Of a DNA stretch of 64,000 nt, positions 28,051 to 36,926 are shown in pieces (within the stretch, counting starts at the first letter, position 1; every line of letters begins with the position of its first letter). The notes below the pieces were generated by a model, which searched no databases, was not told the origin of the DNA, and saw nothing but the letters and a program-made list of their open reading frames with translations. The translations under genes were made by a program, and so were the position numbers. The stretch is from Streptomyces sp. RerS4. Its GTDB lineage: Bacteria; Actinomycetota; Actinomycetes; Streptomycetales; Streptomycetaceae. The stretch lies in assembly GCF_023515955.1 (NCBI RefSeq), contig NZ_CP097322.1:3823501-3887500 (forward strand), in the 5' to 3' direction.

Positions 28051-31000
28051 TCACGGAGCCGCCGCGTCCACCGCCTTCACGATGCGCTTGTCGGAGATCG
28101 GATACGCCGTCCCGAGCGCGTGCGCGAAGTAGCTGACCCGCAGTTCCTCGATCATCCAACGGATCTCCGTGACGGCCTCCGGCACCGGGCGCCCCTTCGG
28201 CAACTGCTCCAGCAGCCACAGGTACTCGTCCCGCATCTCGTGGACCTTCTCCATGCGCGTGGTGTCGCGCTGGGCGCCCGTCGGCATCTGCTGGAGGCGC
28301 CGGTCGATCGCCACCAGGTAGCGCATCAGGTCCGGCAGCCGGCGCAGGCCGGTCAGCGTCACGAAGCCCGCCGGCATCAGGGCGGCCAGCTGCTGCTTCA
28401 CGTCCGCCACGTTCGCCATCAGCGCCAGGCTGTTGGTCGCCTTCAGCCGCCGCTCGCAGGCCTGCCAGGCGGCCAGCACCTGCTGCACCTGGCCCACCGT
28501 GCGCACCGTGGTGTCCACCAGGTCGGCCCGCACCGCGTCGTAGAGCCGGCGGAAGCCCGCCTCGTCCCAGGCGGGACCGCCGTGGTCGGCGATCAGCTTG
28601 TCGGTCGCGGCCGTCGCGCAGTCGTCGAAGAGGGCCTGGATGGAACCGTGCGGGTTCCGCGACAGGGCCAGCTTCTGCTGGTTGGTGAGCTTGTCCGAGG
28701 CGAACTTCGCCGGGTTCACCGGAATGCCCAGCAGGATCAGCCGGCGGGTGCCGAGCCACATCGCCCGCTGCTGCTCGGCCTCCGTGTCGAAGAGCCGTAC
28801 GGAGACACTCGCCCCCTCGTCCACGAGCGCCGGGTAGGCCTTCACCGGCTGGCCCGCTCGCCGGGTCTCGAAGACCTTCGTCAGCGTGCCGATCGTCCAG
28901 TCGGTCAGCCCCGTGCGCTCCAGCGACTCCCCGCCCGCGCGCTCGGCGGTGGCCGCGGCGGCCTTGGACAGGGCCTGGCGGGCCTTCGGCTTCAGCGACA
29001 GCCGCAGGCTCTCCAGGTCCTTGTCCTCGGCGAGCTTGCGCCGCCGCTCGTCGACGATCCGGAAGGTGATCTTCAGGTGGTCGGGGATGCGGGAGGTGTC
29101 GAAGTCGTCCGCCGAGACCGGCACCCCCACCATCCGGTGCAGCTCGCGCGCCAGGGTCACCGTCAGGGGCTCGCGCTGTGTCTGATCACGGCCAGAGGCC
29201 GACGGGTGCGCCGTCTGCAGGAAGCGCGTCGCGTAGTTCGGGGCGGGGACGTAGTGCCGGCGGATCGGCTTGGGCAGCGAACGGATCAGCTCCGTCACCA
29301 CCTCCTCCCGCAGGCCCGGGATCTGCCAGTCGAAGCCCTCGTCGGTGACCTGGTTCAGCACCTGGAGCGGGATGTGCACGGTCACGCCGTCCGCGTCCGC
29401 GCCCGGCTCGAACTGGTACGTCACCCGGAACTTCAGCTGCCCCTGCCGCCAACTGTCCGGGTAGTCGGCCTTGGTGACCCCGGCCGCCTTCTCGGTGAGC
29501 AGCATCTCCCGCTCGAAGTCGAGGAGCTCGGGCTCCTCGCGCCTCTTGTGCTTCCACCACGAGTCGAAGTGCGCGCCCGACACCACGTGTTCGGGGATCC
29601 GCTGGTCGTAGAAGTCGAAGAGGGTCTCGTCGTCCACCACGATGTCCCGGCGCCGCGCCCGGTTCTCCAGCTCCTCGACCTCGGTGAGGAGCTTGCGGTT
29701 GTCGGCGTAGAACTTGTGGTGCGTCCGCCAGTCGCCCTCGACGAGCGCGTTGCGGATGAACAGCTCCCGCGAGACCTCCGGGTCGATCCGCCCGTAGTTG
29801 ATCTTCCGCTGGGCGACGATCGGCACCCCGTAGAGGGTGACCTTCTCGTACGCCATCACGGCTGCCTGGTCCTTCTCCCAGTGCGGCTCGCTGTACGTGC
29901 GCTTGATCAGGTGCTGGGCGAGCGGCTCCACCCACTCGGGCTCCACCTTGGCGTTCACCCGCGCCCACAGCCGCGAGGTCTCCACCAGCTCCGCCGACAT
30001 GAGGAACTTCGGCTGCTTCTTGAACAGCGACGAACCCGGGAAGATCGCGAACTTCGCCGACCGGGCACCCAGGTACTCGTTCTTGTCGGTGTCCTTCAGA
30101 CCGATGTGCGACAGCAGACCGGCGAGCAGCGAGATGTGCACGCTGGTCTCGGGGGCGTCGGCCTCGTTCACATGGATGCCCATGGACTTGGCGACCGTAC
30201 GCAGCTGCGTGTAGATGTCCTGCCACTCGCGGATCCGCAGGAAGTTCAGGTACTCCTGCTTGCACATCCGGCGGAACGAGGAGGAGCCGCGCTCCTTCTG
30301 CTGCTCGCGGACGTAGCGCCACATGTTCAGGAACGACAGGAAGTCGCTCGTCTCGTCCTTGAACCGGGCGTGCTGCTGGTCCGCCTGCGTCTGCTTGTCC
30401 GACGGCCGCTCGCGCGGGTCCTGGATGGACAGCGCCGCCGCGATGACCATGACCTCGCGGACGCAGTTGTTCTTGTCCGCCTCCACCACCATGCGGGCCA
30501 GGCGCGGGTCCACCGGCAGCTGGGACAGCTGGCGGCCCATCGGCGTGAGCCGCTTGCGGTGGTCCTTCTCGGACGGGTCCAGCGCGCCCAGCTCCTGGAG
30601 CAGCTGCACGCCGTCGCGGATGTTGCGGTGGTCCGGCGGGTCGATGAAGGGGAACTTCTCGATCTCCCCGAGCCCGGCGGCGGTCATCTGGAGGATGACG
30701 GAGGCCAGGTTCGTCCGCAGGATCTCCGCGTCCGTGAACTCCGGCCGGGCGTTGAAGTCGTCCTCGGAGTACAGGCGGATGCAGATGCCGTCGCTGGTAC
30801 GGCCGCAGCGGCCCTTGCGCTGGTTGGCGCTCGCCTGGCTGATCCGCTCGATCGGCAGCCGCTGGACCTTCGTGCGGTGGCTGTAGCGGGAGATGCGGGC
30901 CGTACCCGGGTCGATCACGTACTTGATGCCGGGGACGGTGAGGGAGGTCTCGGCGACGTTGGTCGCGAGGACGATGCGCCGGCCGGTGTGCTGTTGGAAG

Positions 31001-31998
31001 ACCCGGTGCTGCTCGGCGTGCGAAAGGCGCGCGTAGAGCGGAAGGATCTCGGTGAAGCGCAGTTTCCTCTTCTCCAGCGCGTCCGCCGTGTCGCGGATCT
31101 CCCGCTCACCGGAGAGGAAGACCAGGATGTCCCCCGGGCCCTCGCCCTGGAGCTCGTCGACCGCGTCGCAGATCGCGGTGATCTGGTCCCGGTCGCTCTC
31201 CTCGGAATCGTCCTCCAGGAGGGGCCGGTAGCGCACCTCCACCGGATACGTCCGACCGCTGACCTCGACGATCGGGGCCTCCCCGAAGTGCCGGGAGAAG
31301 CGCTCCGGGTCGATCGTCGCGGAGGTGATGATCACCTTCAGGTCCGGGCGCTTGGGCAGCAGCGTCGCCAGGTAGCCCAGCAGGAAGTCGATGTTGAGCG
31401 AGCGCTCGTGGGCCTCGTCGATGATGATCGTGTCGTAGGCGCGCAGCTCGCGGTCCGTCTGGATCTCGGCGAGCAGGATGCCGTCCGTCATCAGCTTCAC
31501 GAAGGTCGCGTCGTGGTCCACCTGGTCGGTGAAACGGACCTTCCAGCCGACCGTTTGGCCGATCTCCGACTTCAGCTCCTCCGCGATCCGCTCCGCGACC
31601 GTACGGGCCGCGATCCGGCGGGGCTGGGTGTGCCCGATCATGCCCCGGACGCCGCGCCCGAGCTCCATGCAGATCTTCGGGATCTGCGTGGTCTTGCCGG
31701 AGCCGGTCTCGCCGGCGACGATCACGACCTGGTGGTCGCGTATCGCCTCGGCGATCTCGTCCTTCTTCTGGCTGACGGGCAGGTTCTCGGGATACGTGAC
31801 CTCCGGCATCCGCGAGGCACGGCCGGCCAGTCGCGCGGCGGCCTTCTCGGCCTCCGCGGCGATCTCGTCGAGCACGGCCTGCTTGGCCTCGGGCTTGCGG
31901 ATGCGGCGGGCGCCTTCGAGGCGGCGGCCGAGGCGGTGCGCGTCGCGGAGGGAGATCTCACCGAGAAGCGTCTGCAGGGCGGCGAAGGAAGTAGACAT
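28051..31998 (-). CDS. hrpA: ATP-dependent RNA helicase HrpA
   Basis: 1315 residues, the full size of HrpA. DEAH-box helicase core: Walker A GETGSGKT at 96-103, DEAH at 194-197, SAT at about 225, and helicase-C motif ATNVAETSLTVPG. HA2 and OB-like regions follow, then the long C-terminal DUF3418 region specific to HrpA. HrpA-type helicases rescue stalled or collided ribosomes in E. coli; in Streptomyces the role is not established. The ATG at 31998 gives the usual N-terminus. It lies 69 bp from tRNA-Asp at its 3' end and is divergent from the next gene. Confidence 0.95.
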   Translation of the reverse strand: MSTSFAALQTLLGEISLRDAHRLGRRLEGARRIRKPEAKQAVLDEIAAEAEKAAARLAGRASRMPEVTYPENLPVSQKKDEIAEAIRDHQVVIVAGETGSGKTTQIPKICMELGRGVRGMIGHTQPRRIAARTVAERIAEELKSEIGQTVGWKVRFTDQVDHDATFVKLMTDGILLAEIQTDRELRAYDTIIIDEAHERSLNIDFLLGYLATLLPKRPDLKVIITSATIDPERFSRHFGEAPIVEVSGRTYPVEVRYRPLLEDDSEESDRDQITAICDAVDELQGEGPGDILVFLSGEREIRDTADALEKRKLRFTEILPLYARLSHAEQHRVFQQHTGRRIVLATNVAETSLTVPGIKYVIDPGTARISRYSHRTKVQRLPIERISQASANQRKGRCGRTSDGICIRLYSEDDFNARPEFTDAEILRTNLASVILQMTAAGLGEIEKFPFIDPPDHRNIRDGVQLLQELGALDPSEKDHRKRLTPMGRQLSQLPVDPRLARMVVEADKNNCVREVMVIAAALSIQDPRERPSDKQTQADQQHARFKDETSDFLSFLNMWRYVREQQKERGSSSFRRMCKQEYLNFLRIREWQDIYTQLRTVAKSMGIHVNEADAPETSVHISLLAGLLSHIGLKDTDKNEYLGARSAKFAIFPGSSLFKKQPKFLMSAELVETSRLWARVNAKVEPEWVEPLAQHLIKRTYSEPHWEKDQAAVMAYEKVTLYGVPIVAQRKINYGRIDPEVSRELFIRNALVEGDWRTHHKFYADNRKLLTEVEELENRARRRDIVVDDETLFDFYDQRIPEHVVSGAHFDSWWKHKRREEPELLDFEREMLLTEKAAGVTKADYPDSWRQGQLKFRVTYQFEPGADADGVTVHIPLQVLNQVTDEGFDWQIPGLREEVVTELIRSLPKPIRRHYVPAPNYATRFLQTAHPSASGRDQTQREPLTVTLARELHRMVGVPVSADDFDTSRIPDHLKITFRIVDERRRKLAEDKDLESLRLSLKPKARQALSKAAAATAERAGGESLERTGLTDWTIGTLTKVFETRRAGQPVKAYPALVDEGASVSVRLFDTEAEQQRAMWLGTRRLILLGIPVNPAKFASDKLTNQQKLALSRNPHGSIQALFDDCATAATDKLIADHGGPAWDEAGFRRLYDAVRADLVDTTVRTVGQVQQVLAAWQACERRLKATNSLALMANVADVKQQLAALMPAGFVTLTGLRRLPDLMRYLVAIDRRLQQMPTGAQRDTTRMEKVHEMRDEYLWLLEQLPKGRPVPEAVTEIRWMIEELRVSYFAHALGTAYPISDKRIVKAVDAAAP

Positions 31999-32108
31999 AC
32001 CTGATCGAGGATCTCACCTGGGTGTGCCGGGTGGCGAACGCATTTGTGTGACTCCCCGTACCATTTCGGGACGAGTCCCCCCGTCGCGCCAGTGAGAGGC
32101 AGCCCACC

Positions 32109-32503
32109 TTGTCCCGCCGCCGCTCCGTGTGCTGCCTGACGGCGGCGCTGTTCGCGGTGATCGCGGTGCTGTTGGGCACGCCGACCCCGGCCGTCGCGGC
32201 CCCGGCGGCCTCGGCGATCCCGGCGGCCCCTTCGGTCCGGTACGCGGCCTCCGTGGACCACCTCGCCCCGGTCGCCGCCCACGGGGACACCGGCCGGGGC
32301 CCCGCCTGCGGTCCCGACGGCGTCGAGCGCGGCCCCGCCCCGCCGTCCCCACCCGCGCCGGCCAGGACCACGCGCAGCTCCCGGCCGGCCGCCCCGCCCC
32401 GGAGGCGCAGCGCCCGCGGTCGGCGCGACCCCTGCGGATCCTCGTACGCGGCCCCGACCGGCCCGCCCCGGGCCCGCTGGAACTGTCGATACTCCGGGTC
32501 TAG
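32109..32503 (+). pseudogene. Small secreted protein, frame-broken
   Basis: It begins with a good signal peptide (MSRRRSVCCLTAALFAVIAV, cleavage near AVAAP). The natural sequence stays in the first frame to ERGPAP at about 32341 and then continues in another frame as AVPTRAGQDHAQLPAGRPAP, ending in PLELSILRV and a stop at 32501-32503. Restoring one C to the run at 32338-32341 joins the two into a protein of about 131 residues. Uncorrected, the first frame runs on by chance through the next two genes. A sequence error is more likely than a true pseudogene. Function unknown. Confidence 0.5.
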
Positions 32504-32724
32504 GGGGTGCCCGGCGGATCATGGCCGGGCCCGCGGCGTCTGGCACGGCGCCTCGCCGCGTTGCCGAAACGTCCCGATAGCTCCGCTATCAAGACGCTCC
32601 GGCGCCTTGCGACGCCCCGCACCAGACGCCGCGGCCTGTCCGACCCTGATCCGCCAAACACCCCCTGGGTCGTACGGCCCCCTCCCGCCGTACCCCTGTC
32701 CCCTCCGCAGCTCTGGAGCCCCGT

Positions 32725-33444
32725 ATGTCCGCGTCCTCCCGCAAACCCCTGCTGATCTCCGCCGGTGTGGCCGTCGCCGCCGTCGCCCTCGGCCTCGTCT
32801 CCTGGCAGGCCACCGCCCCCGAGGCCAAGCGGCCCGACACCTCCGCCAGCTCCTCGGCCGCCTCCGAGACCTCCGCCGAGCTGAAGGCCCTGGCCCGACG
32901 CGACGCCGGCGACAAGCTCGCCGTGGGCCGCGTCGACGCCCCCGTCGTCCTCATCCAGTACTCCGACTTCCGCTGCGGCTACTGCGCCAAGTTCGCCCGC
33001 GCCACCGAGCCCGAGCTCGTGAAGAAGTACGTCGAGGACGGCACCCTGCGCATCGAGTGGCGCAACTTCCCGATCTTCGGCGCCGAGTCCGAGGCCGCCG
33101 CCAAGGCCGCCTGGGCGGCCGGGCTCCAGGACCGGTTCTCCGCCTTCCACGAAGCCGCGTACGCCGAGGGCGCGAAGGAGAAGGGCTTCGGCCCCGAGCG
33201 CCTGATCGAACTCGCCCGCGAGGCCGGCGTCCCCGACCTGGAGCGGTTCAAGGCCGACATGGCCGGCGAGGCGGCGGCCGCCGCCCTGAAGAAGGACCAG
33301 GAGGAGGGCTACCGCATCGGTGTCCAGTCCACCCCCTCCTTCCTCGTCAACGGCCGCCCCCTCGCCGGCGCCCAGCCCCTGGAGGCCTTCACCGCCGCCA
33401 TCGACCGGGCGAAGGCCGCGGCGAAGGCGGAGGGCCGCCCGTGA
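32725..33444 (+). CDS. Membrane-anchored DsbA-family thiol-disulfide oxidoreductase
   Basis: 239 residues. An N-terminal membrane anchor (about 8-27) is followed by a Ser/Ala linker and a DsbA/thioredoxin-4 fold with active site C84-G-Y-C87 (SDFRCGYCAKF) and the cis-proline loop QSTPSFLVNG near 208. It acts outside the membrane, making or shuffling disulfides in exported proteins. It overlaps by four bases (GTGA) with a CcdA/DsbD-like gene, which would exchange electrons with it. ATG start with an upstream CTCCGCAG stretch; the RBS is weak. Confidence 0.9.
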   Translation: MSASSRKPLLISAGVAVAAVALGLVSWQATAPEAKRPDTSASSSAASETSAELKALARRDAGDKLAVGRVDAPVVLIQYSDFRCGYCAKFARATEPELVKKYVEDGTLRIEWRNFPIFGAESEAAAKAAWAAGLQDRFSAFHEAAYAEGAKEKGFGPERLIELAREAGVPDLERFKADMAGEAAAAALKKDQEEGYRIGVQSTPSFLVNGRPLAGAQPLEAFTAAIDRAKAAAKAEGRP

Positions 33445-34307
33445 CCGGCATCGGCTACCTCGCCGCCTTCACGGGCGGCCTCCTCGCCCTGCTCAGCCCG
33501 TGCAGCGCGCTGCTGCTGCCCGCCTTCTTCGCGTACTCGATCGACTCCCGCTCCCGCCTCCTGGCGCGCACCGGGATCTTCTACGCGGGCCTCGCCACCA
33601 CCCTCGTGCCGCTGGGCGCGGCCGGCTCGCTCGCGGGCCGCTTCTTCCACGGCAACCGCGAGACGCTGGTCCTCGTCGGCGGCTGGCTGATCATCGCCCT
33701 CGGCCTCGCCCAGATCCTCGGCCTCGGCTTCGCCTCCCGGCGCCTGTCCGAGGCCTCCGGGCGGATCCGCCCGACCACCGCCCTGTCCGTGTACGCGCTC
33801 GGCGCCGTCTACGGGCTGGCCGGCTTCTGCGCGGGCCCCATCCTGGGCAGCGTCCTGACGGTGGCGGCCGTCAGCGGCAGCCCGGTCTACGGGGGCCTGC
33901 TGCTCGCGGTCTACGCGCTGGGCATGGCCGTACCGCTCTTCGTCCTCGCCCTGCTGTGGGAGCGCTTCGACCTGGGCCACCGGCGCTGGCTGCGCGGCCG
34001 GCCGCTGCGGCTGGGCCGGCTGGAGTTGCACAGCACCTCGCTGCTGTCCGGGCTGTTCTTCATCACCCTGGGCGCGCTCTTCCTCGCGTACGACGGCGCG
34101 AGCGCCCTGCCGGGGCTGCTCGACGTGGACGACTCGTACGCCGTCGAGGGCTGGGTGGGCTCCTTCGCGGACGCCGTACCGGACTGGGCGCTGCTCGCCC
34201 TGATCGCCGCCGGCGCCCTGGCCTTCGGGCTGGGCCGGTGGCGGCGCGCGGTCCGCGCGGAGCGGAAGCCGGCCGAGCAGGAGCCGGCCGAGCGGGAGAG
34301 CCGGTAA
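33441..34307 (+). CDS. CcdA/DsbD-type transmembrane thiol electron transporter
   Basis: 288 residues with six to seven hydrophobic segments. The N-terminus GIGYLAAFTGGLLALLSPCSALLLPAFF contains the SPC(S) motif with the first redox cysteine, and AGFCAGPILGSVL near 130 holds the second; these two define the CcdA family. It passes electrons across the membrane to the partner thioredoxin-like protein encoded just upstream (GTGA overlap). A charged C-terminal tail (AERKPAEQEPAERESR) follows the last helix. Its partner is an oxidase-like DsbA protein rather than a cytochrome c maturation factor. Confidence 0.9.
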   Translation: MTGIGYLAAFTGGLLALLSPCSALLLPAFFAYSIDSRSRLLARTGIFYAGLATTLVPLGAAGSLAGRFFHGNRETLVLVGGWLIIALGLAQILGLGFASRRLSEASGRIRPTTALSVYALGAVYGLAGFCAGPILGSVLTVAAVSGSPVYGGLLLAVYALGMAVPLFVLALLWERFDLGHRRWLRGRPLRLGRLELHSTSLLSGLFFITLGALFLAYDGASALPGLLDVDDSYAVEGWVGSFADAVPDWALLALIAAGALAFGLGRWRRAVRAERKPAEQEPAERESR

Positions 34308-34310
34308 CGC

Positions 34311-34341
34311 GGAAGGCCCCGTCCGATGGACGGGGCCTTCC
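34311..34341. terminator. Terminator between ccdA-like gene and the tRNA cluster
   Basis: GGAAGGCCCCGTCC pairs with GGACGGGGCCTTCC around a 3-nt loop. It starts 4 bp after the stop codon and lies 6 bp from the 3' end of tRNA-Phe, so it serves both strands. Confidence 0.85.
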
Positions 34342-34346
34342 TTCTG

Positions 34347-34420
34347 TGGCTGGGGCCGGGGTCGAACCGGCGACCTATCGCTTTTCAGGCGATCGCTCGT
34401 ACCAACTGAGCTACCCAGCC
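34347..34420 (-). tRNA. tRNA-Phe (anticodon GAA)
   Basis: 74 nt. Acceptor GGCTGGG/CCCAGCC, anticodon loop CTGAAAA, T-loop TTCGACC, discriminator A. It is the last of three minus-strand tRNAs (Glu, Asp, Phe). Confidence 0.93.
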
Positions 34421-34442
34421 ACGAAACCGTTTCCGGTTTCAG

Positions 34443-34516
34443 CGATCCTGACGGGACTTGAACCCGCGACCTCCACCTTGACAGGGTGGCGAGCTAACCA
34501 ACTGCTCCACAGGACC
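34443..34516 (-). tRNA. tRNA-Asp (anticodon GTC), copy 2
   Basis: 74 nt. Acceptor GGTCCTG/CAGGATC, anticodon loop CTGTCAA. It lies 22 bp from tRNA-Phe and 38 bp from tRNA-Glu, probably cotranscribed. Confidence 0.93.
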
Positions 34517-34554
34517 TGGTGTGTGCGAGACCAAGTCTCGCACATGGTGTTGCG

Positions 34555-34627
34555 TACCCCCAACGGGATTCGAACCCGTGCTACCGCCTTGAAAGGGCGG
34601 CGTCCTGGGCCACTAGACGATGAGGGC
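34555..34627 (-). tRNA. tRNA-Glu (anticodon TTC)
   Basis: 73 nt. Acceptor GCCCTCA pairs with TGGGGGT (with one G-U and a weak end pair), anticodon loop CTTTCAA, T-loop TTCGAAT, discriminator A. First gene of the Glu-Asp-Phe cluster. Confidence 0.92.
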
Positions 34628-34730
34628 TAAAGGCCCGCCGGGCACTTTCCAGCGCGTCGGGGACGTGAGAAGCATATGGGATCGGAGGAGCTATCGCCAA
34701 AACGGATTCCCCCGGAGCGACAATGGCCGG

Positions 34731-35081
34731 GTGCTGGAGATGACGCGCGAGGAGTTCGAGGAGCTCGTCGCAGAGGCCCTGGACCGGATTCCGCCGGAGC
34801 TCACGCGGCTGATGGACAACGTCGCGGTGTTCGTCGAGGACGAGCCGCCGACCGACGATCCCGAGCTGCTCGGGCTGTACGAGGGGACCCCGCTCACCGA
34901 GCGCGGCGAGTGGTACGCCGGCGTCCTCCCGGACCGCATCACGATCTACCGGAACCCCACATTGCGGATGTGCGAGGACCGGGAGAGCGTGGTCACCGAG
35001 ACGGAGGTGACCGTGGTGCACGAGATCGCCCACCACTTCGGGATCGACGACGAACGACTGCACGCGCTGGGCTACGGGTGA
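34731..35081 (+). CDS. Small zincin-like metallopeptidase family protein
   Basis: 116 residues. The C-terminal VVHEIAHHFGIDDERL carries HExxH plus a following acidic residue, the hallmark of the small possible-zincin family (formerly DUF1025). The N-terminal half contains LDRIPPELTRLMDNVAVFVED, typical of the family. Activity has not been shown for these proteins as far as I know. The GTG at 34731 gives the usual VLEMTREEF start; an ATG at 34740 is an alternative. The stop overlaps the next gene (GTGA), linking it to the two CrcB genes. Confidence 0.88.
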   Translation: MLEMTREEFEELVAEALDRIPPELTRLMDNVAVFVEDEPPTDDPELLGLYEGTPLTERGEWYAGVLPDRITIYRNPTLRMCEDRESVVTETEVTVVHEIAHHFGIDDERLHALGYG

Positions 35082-35560
35082 CGGCCGGCGTGCGTCCGGG
35101 GGAGGGGGAGGTGGGCGAGCCGATCGACCCGGACGTCGACCTCCACGTGCCCGCGCAGCGGGCCGAGCCGCGGGGGCCGGTGCTCGCGGCCGTCGCGGCG
35201 GGCGGAATGGTCGGCGCCGCCGCCCGGTACGGGGTGGGGCTGCTGTGGCCGACCGGGGCGCCCGGGGCCTTCCCGTGGACGACCCTGTGGATCAACGTGG
35301 TGGGCTGCGCGCTCATCGGCGTCCTCATGGCGCTCGTCGCCGAGGGCGCGGGGCGGGCCCACCCGCTGGTGCGGCCCTTCGCCGGGACCGGGGTGCTCGG
35401 CGGGTTCACGACCTTCTCCGCCTACGCCCTCGACTTCTCGCGGCTGCTCGACGCCGGCGAGGCGGGGCGGGCCCTGGCCTACGCGGTCCTCACGGTCGCC
35501 GGCGCGCTGGGCGCGGTGTGGGCGGCCGCGACGCTGACGCGCCGGGCGCTCGCGCGGTGA
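35078..35560 (+). CDS. crcB: CrcB/Fluc fluoride channel, subunit 1
   Basis: 160 residues, about four transmembrane helices after a 35-residue polar N-terminal extension. Family motifs: AAGGMVGAAARYGVG, FPWTTLWINVVGCALIG with the pore asparagine, and GVLGGFTTFSAYALD with the phenylalanine-box region. Fluc proteins are dual-topology or paired fluoride channels that lower internal fluoride. The gene overlaps both neighbours by GTGA. I looked for a fluoride riboswitch upstream (34628-34730) and found none. Confidence 0.93.
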   Translation: MTAGVRPGEGEVGEPIDPDVDLHVPAQRAEPRGPVLAAVAAGGMVGAAARYGVGLLWPTGAPGAFPWTTLWINVVGCALIGVLMALVAEGAGRAHPLVRPFAGTGVLGGFTTFSAYALDFSRLLDAGEAGRALAYAVLTVAGALGAVWAAATLTRRALAR

Positions 35561-35946
35561 ACTGGCTGCTGGTGATCGCCGGGGCCGCCGTCGGGGCGCC
35601 GTTGCGCTACCTGACCGACCGGGCGGTGCAGGCCCGCCACGACTCGCTCTTCCCGTGGGGCACCTTCACGGTGAACGTCGCCGCCTGCCTGCTGCTCGGC
35701 GCCCTGGCGGGAGCGGGGCTGGCCGGGGTGGGCGCGGCCGGGCCGGGCTCCTCGCTCGTGGGGCCGCTGATCGGCACCGGCCTGTGCGGGGCACTGAGCA
35801 CGTACTCGACGTTCTCCTACGAGACCCTGCGCCTGGCCGAGCGCGGCCGGGGCCTGCTCGCCGCCGCGAACGTGACGGCGTCGGTGCTGGTCGGACTGGG
35901 TGCCGTCCATCTCGGTGCGCGGGTGGCGCGGGAGCTGTTCGGGTAA
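35557..35946 (+). CDS. crcB: CrcB/Fluc fluoride channel, subunit 2
   Basis: 129 residues, four transmembrane helices, without the N-terminal extension of its neighbour. Motifs: AGAAVGAPLRYLTDR, FPWGTFTVNVAACLLLG and GTGLCGALSTYSTFSYE. Paired crcB genes usually encode the two opposite-facing halves of a heterodimer, which fits the differing lengths here. The GTGA overlap with the first crcB gene shows coupled translation. Confidence 0.93.
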   Translation: MNWLLVIAGAAVGAPLRYLTDRAVQARHDSLFPWGTFTVNVAACLLLGALAGAGLAGVGAAGPGSSLVGPLIGTGLCGALSTYSTFSYETLRLAERGRGLLAAANVTASVLVGLGAVHLGARVARELFG

Positions 35947-36031
35947 GGGCGTGTCTCTTACGGGGTAAAGGGAGTTGGGCTCATTGACCCGCCCAACGCG
36001 GACCCCGCCGCAGTGTTCCGGAGGTGCCCCC

Positions 36032-36652
36032 GTGCGCCCTTTGTCCGCTTCCCTCAGACTGGCCGTCTCCGCCCTCGCGGTGGCGGCGACCGCGGGCTGC
36101 ATGAGCGTCGGCGAGGACGCCGCGAAGCCCGCGCCCGCCGCCTCGGCCGGTGACAAGGGCGCCGCCGCCGGCGCCGCGAGCGGTGGTCACGGCTCCGGGG
36201 TCCACGGCAACGGGCAGGGCGTCAAGGGCGGTACGGGGAACCAGGAGGGCAAGGCCGGTGAGTCCGGCAAGGCCTCCGGAGCCCCCGGTGCCTCGCCCAG
36301 TGCGGGCGCCCCGGCGGGCAAGCCGGGACAGCCCTCGCCGTCGGCCGGCCCCGGGGGCGGGGCCGGCGGGCAGGGGCAGGCGCCGTCGGGCGGCGGCTCG
36401 GCTTCCGGCGGAGGGACGGCCGCCGGGGGCTCGGGTTCCGGCTCGGGGTCGGGCTCCGGCTCGGGCTCCGGAGCCGGCGGCGGGTCGGGTTCCGGTGGAG
36501 GATCGGGATCGGGATCCGGATCGGGCGGCTCCGGCGGCTCGACCACCACTCCGCCCGTGGTGGAGCCGACCCCGCCTGTGACGGAACCCACTCCGTCCGA
36601 GCCGACTCCACCGGCCCCCGAACCGACCGCCGGGCAGGGGACGGCCGCATAG
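36032..36652 (+). CDS. Low-complexity Gly/Ser-rich lipoprotein
   Basis: 206 residues. The signal peptide ends in the lipobox ATAGC, with the lipidated cysteine at residue 23. The mature part has no folded domain that I can see: Gly/Ala/Ser/Lys-rich to about 100, then a Gly-Ser repeat block at about 125-180, then a Pro/Thr/Glu tail with three PTPP-like units. It looks like a wall-spanning spacer without a head. The GTG start is supported by GGAGGT 7 bp upstream. Function unknown. Confidence 0.7.
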   Translation: MRPLSASLRLAVSALAVAATAGCMSVGEDAAKPAPAASAGDKGAAAGAASGGHGSGVHGNGQGVKGGTGNQEGKAGESGKASGAPGASPSAGAPAGKPGQPSPSAGPGGGAGGQGQAPSGGGSASGGGTAAGGSGSGSGSGSGSGSGAGGGSGSGGGSGSGSGSGGSGGSTTTPPVVEPTPPVTEPTPSEPTPPAPEPTAGQGTAA

Positions 36653-36926
36653 CTCGCGGGGGTTCGCGGCGGTTCCTCCCCGTGGCCCTCCGGTCGCGGA
36701 CGGGTCGTTTGCGCAGCTCAGGGGGGTTCGGGCGGAGCGGACTTGCCAGACCCCCAGGAGGGTGCGTATGGTTATAGATCGTTTGATCCCATTGCCCGGC
36801 GCCGAATCCGAAGAGCGCCGTGTGGCGCGTACTCTCCCTAGCCGTGGCTGACCGCATTGAGGCGGTCGATTTGCGATTCACGGAGTTTGGGCGCGTGCCG
36901 AGACTCCGGAAGGTTTCGCATTTCGC
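36653..36926 (+). promoter_or_regulatory. Structured leader region of the DEAD-box helicase gene
   Basis: 274 bp without a gene. Two hairpins are visible: GCGCC-GTGT-GGCGC near 36814-36827 and GACCGC-ATTGAG-GCGGTC at 36850-36867. AT-richer DNA at 36765-36795 (GTTATAGATC) may hold the promoter. The RBS before the ATG at 36927 is weak. DEAD-box helicases with cold-shock control often have long leaders; control here is inference only. Confidence 0.4.

Noticed and set aside
28051..32004. 1400-codon plus-strand frame opposite hrpA
   Set aside because: Antisense shadow of a clearly real helicase gene; no start signal or domain.
34628..34730. Fluoride (crcB) riboswitch before the zincin-crcB operon
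   Set aside because: The conserved riboswitch core sequence is not present in this 103-bp gap.
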